Shown here: in pieces, positions 34,770-43,187 of the stretch
Numbering within the stretch: the stretch's first letter is position 1
How the letters are laid out: each line of letters begins with the position of its first letter
Program-made: the position numbers and the translations under genes
Notes under the pieces: generated by a model
What the model was told of the DNA's origin: nothing
Seen by the model: only the letters and a program-made list of their open reading frames with translations
Databases searched by the model: none
NCBI GenBank assembly: GCA_964447605.1
Contig: CAYUTA010000010.1
Coordinates: 1 to 63,604 of the forward strand
Direction: 5' to 3'
Origin: CAYUTA01 sp964447605
Lineage (GTDB): Bacteria > Bacillota > Clostridia > Christensenellales > CAG-138
DNA: 63,604 nt

Positions 34770-36269
34770 ATGGAACAAAGGAAGGGAACGCTCAAGCACC
34801 GCGCCGTTGCGGGCATGTTCTGGAAGCTGCTGGAAAACGGCGGCACAACGGCCATCACTTTTTTGACGACCGTGATACTGGGGCGCCTGCTGGAGCCTTC
34901 GCACTATGCCGTGCTCTCTGTCGCAGTGATTTTTGTGACGATTTCCGCGGTGTTTGTACAGCGCGGGTTTTCGCTGTCCCTGGTGCAAAAGACGGATGCG
35001 GACGACACGGATTTCTCGACCGTGTTTTATTTCTCGCTTGCCGCGGCGGCCGTACTGTACGCCATCATCTACCTTGCGTCGCCGCTGATCGCGAACTTTT
35101 ATAACGAACCGCAGGTACGGCCCGTGCTGCGGGTAATGGCGCTGATCCTGTTTCCCTGCTCGGTGTCGAGCCTGCAATACGCCATCATCATGCGCGAATT
35201 CGCGTTTCGCAAGCGGTTTATCGTAAGCCTGATTTCCACGACGCTTTCCGGAACGGCCGGCATTACGATGGCTCTCATGGGCTACGGCGTGTGGGCGCTT
35301 GTGGCCAGGCAGCTCATCGACGACCTTACCATGTGCGTTGGGCTCTCCATCATGACCCGCTGGCGGCCGAAGCGCCTGTTTTCCTTTGCGCGGCTCAAAA
35401 CGCTGCTGTCGTTTGGCTGGAAGCTGCTGGCTTCGAGCCTGCTGGAAACGGTTTACAGCGACCTCAGTTCGCTGATCATCGGCAAACGGTTCAGCACGAC
35501 CATGCTTGCCTTCTACGATAAAGGCCGCCGGTTTCCGATAAACATCACAACCTCGCTGACCGGCGCGATTCAGGCGGCGATGTTTCCCTCGTTTGCCGAT
35601 GCGCAGCATGAGCGCGAGCGGCTGCTGGCGATGGTGCGGCGCTGCCTGTCCGTCAGTGCGTTTTTGATCGCCCCCATGATGGCGGGGCTCGCGGCGGTGT
35701 CCACACCGCTGGTAAGATTGATCCTGCTGGAAAAATGGCTGCCCTGCGTGCCGTTTCTCATGGTGTTCTGCGTGACGTACGCGCTGTATCCCATCGACGC
35801 GTCCGTGACGCAGTCCATTACGGCGCTTGGCCGCAGCGACGTATATCTCAAGCTGGAGATCATCAAGAAGATCACGGGGTTTGTGTTCATCTGCGCGGCG
35901 GTTTTCTGGTTCAACACGCCGATTGCGCTTGCGTGGGCGCTGGTGGCCACGGCGGCGGCCGGGCTTGCCTATAACGCCGTACCCATCTGCCGGCTGGTGG
36001 GCTACCGGTATGCCGACCAGCTTAAGGACCTGTTGCCATCGCTGGCATTATCGGCTATGATGGGGGTGGCCGTGTATTGTGTCACATTTTTGGGGTTTGG
36101 CGACGCTGCGACGCTGGCGATTCAGATTCCGCTCGGCGCGGCGCTCTATGCGGGCATGGCATGGCTCATGAAGATGAAGAGCATGCGCTACGTGCTCGAC
36201 ACCATCCGGGAGATCCGGCAAAAGAAGGCGGCCGGGCAGGCCGCGCAAACGGAGGATACGAAAGCATGA
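34770..36269 (+). CDS. Wzx-like polysaccharide flippase (MOP superfamily)
   Basis: A 499-residue membrane protein with about 14 helices. The start HRAVAGMFWKLLENGGTTAITFL and ILGRLLEPSHYAVLSVAVIF, then KTLLSFGWKLLASSLLETVYSDLSSLIIG, match the TuaB/Wzx lipopolysaccharide flippase group that moves lipid-linked repeat units across the membrane. GGAGGGAGA precedes the ATG. Placed between GT2 and UDP-glucose dehydrogenase, with an ATGA overlap at its end. Confidence 0.92.
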   Translation: MEQRKGTLKHRAVAGMFWKLLENGGTTAITFLTTVILGRLLEPSHYAVLSVAVIFVTISAVFVQRGFSLSLVQKTDADDTDFSTVFYFSLAAAAVLYAIIYLASPLIANFYNEPQVRPVLRVMALILFPCSVSSLQYAIIMREFAFRKRFIVSLISTTLSGTAGITMALMGYGVWALVARQLIDDLTMCVGLSIMTRWRPKRLFSFARLKTLLSFGWKLLASSLLETVYSDLSSLIIGKRFSTTMLAFYDKGRRFPINITTSLTGAIQAAMFPSFADAQHERERLLAMVRRCLSVSAFLIAPMMAGLAAVSTPLVRLILLEKWLPCVPFLMVFCVTYALYPIDASVTQSITALGRSDVYLKLEIIKKITGFVFICAAVFWFNTPIALAWALVATAAAGLAYNAVPICRLVGYRYADQLKDLLPSLALSAMMGVAVYCVTFLGFGDAATLAIQIPLGAALYAGMAWLMKMKSMRYVLDTIREIRQKKAAGQAAQTEDTKA

Positions 36270-37555
36270 AGATTGCGGTTGCAGGTACGGGATACGTTGG
36301 CCTGGTGGCGGGGGTGTGCTTTGCCGAGGTGGGGCACTCCGTGACGTGCGTGGATGTGGACGAGCAAAAAGTCCGCTCCATGCAGCAGGGCCGTTCACCC
36401 ATCTACGAGGCGGATTTAGAAGAGCTGATGCAAAAGAACCTTGCGGCCGGCCGTCTGTTTTTTACCACCGATTACCGCGGCGCCTATGAGGCGGCGGACG
36501 CGATCTTCATCGGCGTGGGCACGCCCGAACAGCCGGACGGCAGCGCGAATTTAAGCTATATTGCCGCCGTCTGCCGCCAGATTGCCGAAAGCGTGGTGCG
36601 CGACTGCCTCGTCGTGGTCAAGTCCACCGTCCCTGTCGGCACCAACGACAAGGTGGAGCGCTTCATCAAGGACAATCTCGAGCACGACGTAACCGTGATG
36701 GTGGCGAGCAACCCCGAGTTTTTGGCGCAGGGCAACGCGGTGCGCGACACCCTGCACGCCGCGCGCATCGTCATCGGCACCGACTGCGCCGAGGCCGAGC
36801 GGATGCTTTCGGAAATCTACGCGCCGTTCGAGCTGCCGGTCGTATCGGTTTCGCGCCGCAGCGCGGAGATGATCAAGTATGCCAGCAACGATTTTTTGGC
36901 GCTCAAGATTTCCTACATGAACGATATCGCTAACCTTTGCGAGCTGGTTGGCGCAAACATTGACGACGTGGCCGAGGGCATGCGGCACGACGCGCGCATC
37001 GGCGCGAAGTTCCTCAACGCCGGCGTCGGCTACGGCGGGAGTTGCTTTCCCAAGGACACCAAGGCGCTGCAATACCTGGCGCGCCAGCACGGCTACACGC
37101 TACGCACCGTGGAAGCGGCGGTCAGCATCAACGCCGAGCAAAAGGTCCGGCTGTTTGAAAAGGCGAAAAAACGGTTCATCTCCTTTGACAAGCTGCGCGT
37201 TGCGGTGTTGGGGCTGGCGTTCAAGCCCGGCACGGACGACCTGCGCGAGGCGCCGTCGGTCGACAACATCCGCCTGCTTGCCGGGGCGGGCGCGGCCGTC
37301 ACGGCTTACGACCCGGTTGCGGCGGAAAACTTTCACAAACGCTTCCCGGACATTGCGCTTGCGGACACGCCCGAGGCGGCGCTTGACGGCGCAAGCTGCT
37401 GTTTTGTGTTCACGGAGTGGGGCGAAATTCGCCGCCTGACGCCGGAGGCGTTCAAACGGCATATGCGCGTGCCGCTGGTGTACGACGGGCGCAACCTGTT
37501 CGACCCGTATACGATGGAACGGGCGGGCGTGGAATACTATTCAATCGGCAGGTAA
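36266..37555 (+). CDS. ugd: UDP-glucose 6-dehydrogenase
   Basis: A 429-residue enzyme converting UDP-glucose to UDP-glucuronate with two NAD+. KIAVAGTGYVGLVAGVCFAE is the N-terminal Rossmann site; STVPVGTND and NPEFLAQGNAV follow; GVGYGGSCFPKDTKAL contains the catalytic cysteine; LGLAFKPGTDDLREAPSV marks the C-terminal UDP-binding domain. Length is typical. Starts in an ATGA overlap. It supplies uronic acid precursors to this operon. Confidence 0.96.
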   Translation: MKIAVAGTGYVGLVAGVCFAEVGHSVTCVDVDEQKVRSMQQGRSPIYEADLEELMQKNLAAGRLFFTTDYRGAYEAADAIFIGVGTPEQPDGSANLSYIAAVCRQIAESVVRDCLVVVKSTVPVGTNDKVERFIKDNLEHDVTVMVASNPEFLAQGNAVRDTLHAARIVIGTDCAEAERMLSEIYAPFELPVVSVSRRSAEMIKYASNDFLALKISYMNDIANLCELVGANIDDVAEGMRHDARIGAKFLNAGVGYGGSCFPKDTKALQYLARQHGYTLRTVEAAVSINAEQKVRLFEKAKKRFISFDKLRVAVLGLAFKPGTDDLREAPSVDNIRLLAGAGAAVTAYDPVAAENFHKRFPDIALADTPEAALDGASCCFVFTEWGEIRRLTPEAFKRHMRVPLVYDGRNLFDPYTMERAGVEYYSIGR

Positions 37556-37565
37556 GGGAGCGGTT

Positions 37566-38558
37566 ATGGCGGATACGATTCTGATCACGGGCGCGGCGGG
37601 CTTCATCGGCTACCATCTGAGCAAGCGGTTGCTGACAACGACCGATGCGCGCGTGATCGGCCTTGATAACCTCAACGATTACTACGACGTGCGGCTGAAG
37701 GAAGCGCGGCTCAACGAGCTGGCCGCGTTCGACCGCTTTACATTCCTGCGGGGCGATCTGGCCGACGAAGCTGCGGTGACCGCGGCGTTTGCAACATACC
37801 GGCCGGAGATTGCGGTCAACCTGGCCGCGCAGGCGGGCGTGCGGTACAGCCTGCAAAACCCGCGCGCCTATCTCACGGCCAACGTGGTGGGCTTTTTCAA
37901 TGTTCTGGAGGCGGTTCGGAGCCATCCGGTGCGGCACCTGCTGTTTGCCTCCAGCTCATCGGTGTACGGCAACCAGAGCAAAACGCCGTTTTCCATAGAC
38001 GACCCGGTGGATCGCCCCGTCAGCCTATATGCCGCGACGAAGAAAAGCGACGAGCTGATGGCCTATTCCTATGCGCACCTGTATGGCGTTCCCACGACGG
38101 GACTGCGGTTTTTCACCGTATACGGGCCGTTTGGCCGGCCGGACATGGCGTATTTTAAGTTTGCGGATAAAATCTGTGCGGGCAAACCCATCGATGTGTA
38201 CAATCACGGTGATCTGCTGCGCGATTATACCTATATCGACGATATTGTCGACGGCCTTTCCAACATGCTTGACCGGCCGCCGCAGGCGGGGCCGGACGGC
38301 GTGCGGTACGCGCTCTATAACCTCGGCAACAGCGCGCCCGTGCCGCTGCTGCGCTTTATCGGGGTGCTCGAGACCGCGCTTGGCAAAAAGGCGGAGTTGC
38401 GCATGCTGCCCATGCAGCCGGGCGACGTATACCAGACCTATGCCGACATCGGCAGGACGCAGCGCGATTTTGGGTTTGCGCCGCGCACGCCCATCGAGGA
38501 GGGGCTGCCGCTGTTTGCCGCCTGGTACAAGCGGTTCCGTCAAAAACAGGGTTTTTGA
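37566..38558 (+). CDS. UDP-glucuronate 4-epimerase-like SDR enzyme
   Basis: A 330-residue extended short-chain dehydrogenase/reductase: ILITGAAGFIGYHLSK (NAD+ site), GLDNLNDYYDVRLKEARL (the pattern typical of UDP-glucuronate epimerases), SSSSVYGNQ and YAATKKSDELM (Tyr-x3-Lys), then FFTVYGPFGRPDMA. It would make UDP-galacturonate from the UDP-glucuronate produced by the preceding gene, 10 bases upstream. GGGAGC-like ribosome site. Its stop codon lies inside a long perfect inverted repeat. Confidence 0.92.
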   Translation: MADTILITGAAGFIGYHLSKRLLTTTDARVIGLDNLNDYYDVRLKEARLNELAAFDRFTFLRGDLADEAAVTAAFATYRPEIAVNLAAQAGVRYSLQNPRAYLTANVVGFFNVLEAVRSHPVRHLLFASSSSVYGNQSKTPFSIDDPVDRPVSLYAATKKSDELMAYSYAHLYGVPTTGLRFFTVYGPFGRPDMAYFKFADKICAGKPIDVYNHGDLLRDYTYIDDIVDGLSNMLDRPPQAGPDGVRYALYNLGNSAPVPLLRFIGVLETALGKKAELRMLPMQPGDVYQTYADIGRTQRDFGFAPRTPIEEGLPLFAAWYKRFRQKQGF

Positions 38559-38567
38559 CGGAACCGC
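38531..38567 (+). terminator. 17-bp perfect inverted repeat over the epimerase stop codon
   Basis: GCGGTTCCGTCAAAAAC and GTTTTTGACGGAACCGC separated by AGG. The TGA stop (38556-38558) is inside the 3' arm. No U-run follows, so it may act as an RNA-stabilising or atypical terminator hairpin ending the 11-kb operon. Confidence 0.55.
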
Positions 38568-38620
38568 CGGCAAACGAGGTTTGTCGGCGGGAATCGCCGC
38601 GGCGGGGATAACCGCATGCT

Positions 38621-38645
38621 GCCTCTCGCGTTTCGCGCGAGAGGC
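38621..38645. terminator. Hairpin between convergent genes
   Basis: GCCTCTCGCG / CGCGAGAGGC, 10-bp perfect stem, five-base loop. It lies 58 bases beyond the end of the putrescine carbamoyltransferase gene on the minus strand and may end transcripts from either side. Confidence 0.45.
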
Positions 38646-38702
38646 AAGCTGTTATAAACCCGCAATGAAACGACGCGGGGCGCACCACACGATCCTGTCG
38701 GC

Positions 38703-39722
38703 TTACATCCGTGCGTCCAGTTCGGCAAGGAACGCGTCCAGTTCCTCCCTGGCGGCCTGGAAACGGTACTCGCCGGGCTCGCCCTGATACCGCGTGAAAT
38801 AGACCAGCAGCCCGCGCATGGCGGTCAAACGGTTCTCCGCCTCGTCGAACGCGATGGAAATCTCGCTGTCGAGCACCTCGTCGGTGACCTCCTCGCCGCG
38901 TGTGGCGGGCAGGCAGTGCAGGAATTTTGCGCCCAGGCTGCACTTGTCCATCAGCGAGCGGTTGACCTGATACTTGGGCATGAAGACACCCTGCCGCTCC
39001 TCGGGAGAGAGTTCGGATTCATACAGGCCGTACCATACGTCCGTGTAAACAAAGTCCGCGCCGGCAAGCGCATCCTCGCTGTCGGTGACCTGAAAGCTAC
39101 CGCCGGAAACCTTGCAGTTCTGCTCCAGAATCGCCTTGTGATCGTCGCGCAGCTGATAGCCCTTCGGCCCAAAGTGCACAAAGTGCATGCCAAGGCGGGT
39201 TGTGATGAAGCCGAGAGAGGCGCAAACCTGCGTTGCGTCGCCAACGAACACAACCTTGCAGTCCTCGAGCCGCTTGCCGTGCGGCAGGTGCTCGACGATG
39301 GTAATCATGTCGCCGATTTCCTGCGTGGGGTGGTTGTAATCACTCATGCCGTTGATGACGGGCACGGTGCAGCTTTCCGCCAGGTCAACGATGGCCTGGT
39401 GGGAAACGACGCGCGCCATGACGATATCGCAAAGGCGAGAGAGCACCTTGCCGGTGTCGCCGATGGTCTCGTGCCCGCCAAGCTGGATCATGCCCGGCCC
39501 AAGATACTGCGCGTGCCCGCCAAGCTGCTCCATTGCGGTTTCAAATGAAACGCGCGTTCTGGTGGACGACTGCTGAAAGATCATGCCGAGCGTTTTGCGC
39601 CGCATCAGCGCGGGGTAGTAGCCGGCCTTGACGCATTGCTTGAGCCTGAGCGAGAGCTCGATGATATCGAGCAGCTCGGCTTTGGTAAAGTCGTTGGTGT
39701 TGATAAAATGCCGTAGTTTCAT
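38703..39722 (-). CDS. Putrescine carbamoyltransferase
   Basis: A 339-residue transcarbamylase. SSTRTRVSFE (52-61) is the carbamoyl-phosphate motif shared with ornithine carbamoyltransferase. DVWYGLYESELSPEER with VFMPKYQVN and HCLPATRGEEVTDEV, plus a C-terminal helical tail after VYFTRYQG, are the marks of the putrescine-specific enzymes of the agmatine deiminase pathway. It would phosphorolyse N-carbamoylputrescine to putrescine and carbamoyl phosphate. GAGGAGG precedes the ATG. Last gene of the agmatine cluster, 163 bases after the antiporter gene. Confidence 0.9.
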   Translation of the reverse strand: MKLRHFINTNDFTKAELLDIIELSLRLKQCVKAGYYPALMRRKTLGMIFQQSSTRTRVSFETAMEQLGGHAQYLGPGMIQLGGHETIGDTGKVLSRLCDIVMARVVSHQAIVDLAESCTVPVINGMSDYNHPTQEIGDMITIVEHLPHGKRLEDCKVVFVGDATQVCASLGFITTRLGMHFVHFGPKGYQLRDDHKAILEQNCKVSGGSFQVTDSEDALAGADFVYTDVWYGLYESELSPEERQGVFMPKYQVNRSLMDKCSLGAKFLHCLPATRGEEVTDEVLDSEISIAFDEAENRLTAMRGLLVYFTRYQGEPGEYRFQAAREELDAFLAELDARM

Positions 39723-39885
39723 GGGTTCCTCCTCTGGTTGTGATGGGCCGTACGGCCGGGGATTGTCAAAAACAACGTATTAGCGGGGGTGGCTGCGTGT
39801 TGCCGCCGCTTGTTTTGCGGCCATCCGTATGCCCGCCCATAGGGGACGCCTGCTCACCGGCCTGGCGACCGGGGCGGGAATGGGA

Positions 39886-41787
39886 TCAGGGCCGGCGCCT
39901 CCCGGCACGCCCGGCGCCGCGCGGATCGTTTGCCTCCCCGGGGCATTTGCCGAATATTCCGAGCACCGCGACGCATGCCGGCAACCCCAAAACCAGCGAA
40001 ATCGCGGGCGAAACGCCAAAGCCTGCCGGCAACATGCCCGCGACGGCGGAAATCGCGGCGATGGTGAGCGCATAGGGCAGCTGCGTACGCACGTGTTCGA
40101 TGCTGTCGCAGCCCGCGCCTGCGGACGAAAGGATCGTCGTATCGGTAATGGGAGAGCAGTGGTCGCCGAAAATGGAGCCGGAGAGCACCGCGGCCACGCA
40201 GGCGCAGACATAGCCTGACGGATTGGCAACCTGCCCGGGGAAGGCGGAAGCAACGCTGTATGCCACCGGGATAGCCATCGGCATGACGATGAGCATGCAG
40301 CCATAGCTGCCCGCCGCAAACGAAATGACGCAGCACATTGAAAAAATCAGCGTCGGCACCAGCCAGTAAGGCAGATTGAGCGTGACCAGCTCCACCAGAT
40401 AGTGCGCCGTACCCAGTTGCTCAACGGCGGCTGAAAGGCTCCAGGCCAGGCCAAGGATGACGCTCGTTACCAATAGCTCCGACGCGCCGGCAAGCCAGGC
40501 TTCAACGGCTTTGATAAACGGGAACGCCCGCATGAATAGCCCCAGCACGATGGCAATCACGCCCGAAAGCAGCGCGGCTTTAATCAGGATGGTGATGGTG
40601 TCCGCCGCGCCAAAGGCAATGGAAACGGCCTGGATGCTCAACGGTTGCAGCCCCTCCGGCAGCAGCCCCTGCGCAGCGGCCGCATGCATCCCGGAAACAT
40701 AGAAGCCGGCCAGAGCGGTGAGGCATAGTGCCGTAATCGGGACGATCGTGATCCAAAGCCTGCCGGGGCCTCCCGCGGTCTGCGGTTCCTGTGGAGGCTG
40801 CAAACACGCGCGGCCCTGTGCGCTCCATCCGTTTGGACGCCCCTGCCGCGCCCGTATTTCGGCGGCAAGCATCGGCCCGTACTCCCGCCTCATTAATATG
40901 CCCGCAAGGATGAAGAACAAACAAAAAATGTTGTAAAAGCAATAGGGGATGCTCCCTAAAAACGTGGGATAGGCGGAGACGGACGCGCCCGCAAGCGCGA
41001 GTCCGCCCTCAATGGCGGCAAGCTCTGTGGAAATCCAGCTTGAGATAACGGCAATGCCCGCCACCGGCGCGGCTGTGGAGTCCACGATATATGCCAGACG
41101 TTCCCGGCTGACCCCGAGCCGGTCGGTTACGGGGCGCATGACCTGCCCGACGATCAGGGCGTTTGCATAATCGTCGAAAAAGATGAGCACACCCATCAGC
41201 TCCGCCGTCAGCTGCGCGCCGCGCGGCGTTTTGACCCGGCGCAGGAGTTTTTTTGCCAGGCTCATAAACCCGCCGGATACGCGGATGACGCCGACGAGTC
41301 CGCCAATGACGAGGCACAACACGATCACCGAGCAGTGGAACGGATCGCTGAGCACCTGTATCAGCGCGCGTACGGAGCTGTCCGCCACGTGCAGCGCGCC
41401 CCGCAGAACGCCGCCCTGCGGGCCTTTGGACAGATAGAGCAGCGCAAAGCCGGAGAGCACGCCCATCAGCAGGGAGGAGATGACCTCGCGCGTGAGGAAC
41501 GCCAGCGCCACCGTCAAAACCGGCGGGATAAGTGTAGCCGGTCCGAGCACGCGCGCGTGCGCCTGCGCGCTGATGGACGCGGTCTCCTCGGCCCCTACCG
41601 GAGCATGGACGGCATGCCGCATTTCAAGCGAGATGCGTTCGGCGACCGGCTGCCGGAAGCATAGAAGCGTCAGCGTGATTGTGGCAAATAGGACAAACAG
41701 CAGCGCGGCGGCCGTTTTACCGGGCAGCTTATGGCGCGTCCGTTTGTCCGGCGTACCGGCGCGCGGGGTCTTGTCGTGCTGCGGCAA
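39886..41787 (-). CDS. NhaC-family Na+/H+ antiporter-like protein
   Basis: A 633-residue membrane protein with about 13 helices. FFDDYANALIVGQVMRPVTD and SGSIFGDHCSPITDTTILSS are conserved blocks of the NhaC group of sodium/proton or malate/lactate-type antiporters. The protein is long for the family because of an N-terminal extension and a cytoplasmic loop (about 300-340). Start taken as TTG at 41787, only 9 bases after the permease stop and without a strong ribosome site, so the true start may be further in. Position in the agmatine operon suggests that it handles ions or a substrate linked to amine exchange. Confidence 0.82.
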   Translation of the reverse strand: MPQHDKTPRAGTPDKRTRHKLPGKTAAALLFVLFATITLTLLCFRQPVAERISLEMRHAVHAPVGAEETASISAQAHARVLGPATLIPPVLTVALAFLTREVISSLLMGVLSGFALLYLSKGPQGGVLRGALHVADSSVRALIQVLSDPFHCSVIVLCLVIGGLVGVIRVSGGFMSLAKKLLRRVKTPRGAQLTAELMGVLIFFDDYANALIVGQVMRPVTDRLGVSRERLAYIVDSTAAPVAGIAVISSWISTELAAIEGGLALAGASVSAYPTFLGSIPYCFYNIFCLFFILAGILMRREYGPMLAAEIRARQGRPNGWSAQGRACLQPPQEPQTAGGPGRLWITIVPITALCLTALAGFYVSGMHAAAAQGLLPEGLQPLSIQAVSIAFGAADTITILIKAALLSGVIAIVLGLFMRAFPFIKAVEAWLAGASELLVTSVILGLAWSLSAAVEQLGTAHYLVELVTLNLPYWLVPTLIFSMCCVISFAAGSYGCMLIVMPMAIPVAYSVASAFPGQVANPSGYVCACVAAVLSGSIFGDHCSPITDTTILSSAGAGCDSIEHVRTQLPYALTIAAISAVAGMLPAGFGVSPAISLVLGLPACVAVLGIFGKCPGEANDPRGAGRAGRRRP

Positions 41788-41796
41788 GGGTACGGA

Positions 41797-43152
41797 TTAG
41801 CCCTGTTCCGTTCTGCCCGCGGCATAGAGCCAGAAGCCCGCCACCGTTGTCAGCGCGGTGCCTATCATCAGCATCCAGCGCGGGAACCCCGGCGCAGAGT
41901 CCTTGAACAGGAAGATAACGGCCGCCGCTACGCATAGTTCGCATAGCACCGCGCAGATCCATATGCCTGCGTTGCCGCGCCTGCCCACGCGGTACTGCCG
42001 CGGCGTGCCGGGATCGGCGTAGCGCAGCTTGACCGCCGACGGGAACATGAACAGATACGGCAGCAGGAAAATGAGCGTGCTGAACGACAGGATCGTCCAG
42101 AAGATGTCATTTGCGTTGCCCGAAAGCGCAAAATTGAGCACGATGAGCAGCGTGGCCAGCACGCCCATGACCAGATAGAGATTGTCGGCCGTGCCGTAGC
42201 GCCGGTTGCGGTGGCCGAGAAAGCGCGAGCGCCTGTCGAGTCCGGCGGCGATGAGCGCCTCGTTCGCGCCGAGCGACCACGAAACCATGTTGGAAATCAG
42301 TGTCAGCATTGCGATGACGATGACCACATAGAACACCAACTGCCCGGCGGGGCCGAACACCGTGCAAAGCTCCACGAGGGCGAAGTAGAAGCCGTCCACA
42401 GTATCGACCGCGTCCGCGGGAACTGCCGCGAGCACGCCGAAGGTGCCGAATACGTACAGCGCGGTGATGACGGCGCCGGAAACGATGGTCATCAGCGGCA
42501 CGGTCCTGCCCGGATTCTCGATCTTTGAGCCAATGGAGCCGATCAGCTCGAACCCGAGCAGGTTGTAGACGATGACGGCGATGTATTGCGTGGTATTATT
42601 GACCGAAGGCAGGAAACTTTTGAGCGAGAAATCGTTGGCCAGCCCATGCCTGACGCCATAGACGATGCCGAGCACGCCGAAAAAGAACAGGACCGCCACC
42701 TTACATACGGCCGCGATGCTCGATACCGTAACGGAAAGCTCCACGCCGCGAATGCCCACGTAAACGATCAGCCAGCACATCAGCGTGGCGATTCCGGCCA
42801 GTAGCCACGGGCTTGCGGCGGGCGCGAACGCGTAGGAAAACCAGTAGGCGAACGCGACGAACACCGCGGGCATCCAGAACGCAACGTTGACCCAGTAGTA
42901 CCATCCGGTCAACACGGCGGGCTTTTGTCCAAACGCGCGGTCGACCCAGCTGCAAATGCCGCCGTCGTCGGGATAGGTGCTGCCCAGCTCCGCCGACAGC
43001 AGGCCGTAGGGGATGAAGAAGACGATTGCGGTGATGATCCAGACGGTGATGGACGACACACCGATGATCGCCGGCGCGACAAAGGTATCGAGAACCAGGA
43101 TGCTGCAGATGGTGAACAGCACGCTCTTCCAGAGGCTGACCTTTTTTTCCAC
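41797..43152 (-). CDS. aguD: APC-family permease, probable agmatine/putrescine antiporter
   Basis: A 451-residue APC superfamily transporter with about 12 helices: MEKKVSLWKSVLFTICSILVLD at the N-terminus, GGICSWVDRAFGQKPA, and YNLLGFELIGSIGSKIENP. Overall it resembles AguD, which exchanges external agmatine for internal putrescine. Assignment rests on family plus placement between agmatine deiminase and putrescine carbamoyltransferase. GGAGGG precedes the start; 35 bases from the deiminase stop. Confidence 0.82.
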   Translation of the reverse strand: MEKKVSLWKSVLFTICSILVLDTFVAPAIIGVSSITVWIITAIVFFIPYGLLSAELGSTYPDDGGICSWVDRAFGQKPAVLTGWYYWVNVAFWMPAVFVAFAYWFSYAFAPAASPWLLAGIATLMCWLIVYVGIRGVELSVTVSSIAAVCKVAVLFFFGVLGIVYGVRHGLANDFSLKSFLPSVNNTTQYIAVIVYNLLGFELIGSIGSKIENPGRTVPLMTIVSGAVITALYVFGTFGVLAAVPADAVDTVDGFYFALVELCTVFGPAGQLVFYVVIVIAMLTLISNMVSWSLGANEALIAAGLDRRSRFLGHRNRRYGTADNLYLVMGVLATLLIVLNFALSGNANDIFWTILSFSTLIFLLPYLFMFPSAVKLRYADPGTPRQYRVGRRGNAGIWICAVLCELCVAAAVIFLFKDSAPGFPRWMLMIGTALTTVAGFWLYAAGRTEQG

Positions 43153-43187
43153 GGAAATACCCTCCTTTTTTGTTGCGGGAAGCGGCT

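Noticed and set aside
33630..35609. 659-codon minus-strand open frame over the GT2 and flippase genes
   Set aside because: Composition is Arg/Gln/His-rich with no recognisable domain; both genes on the plus strand are clear family members.
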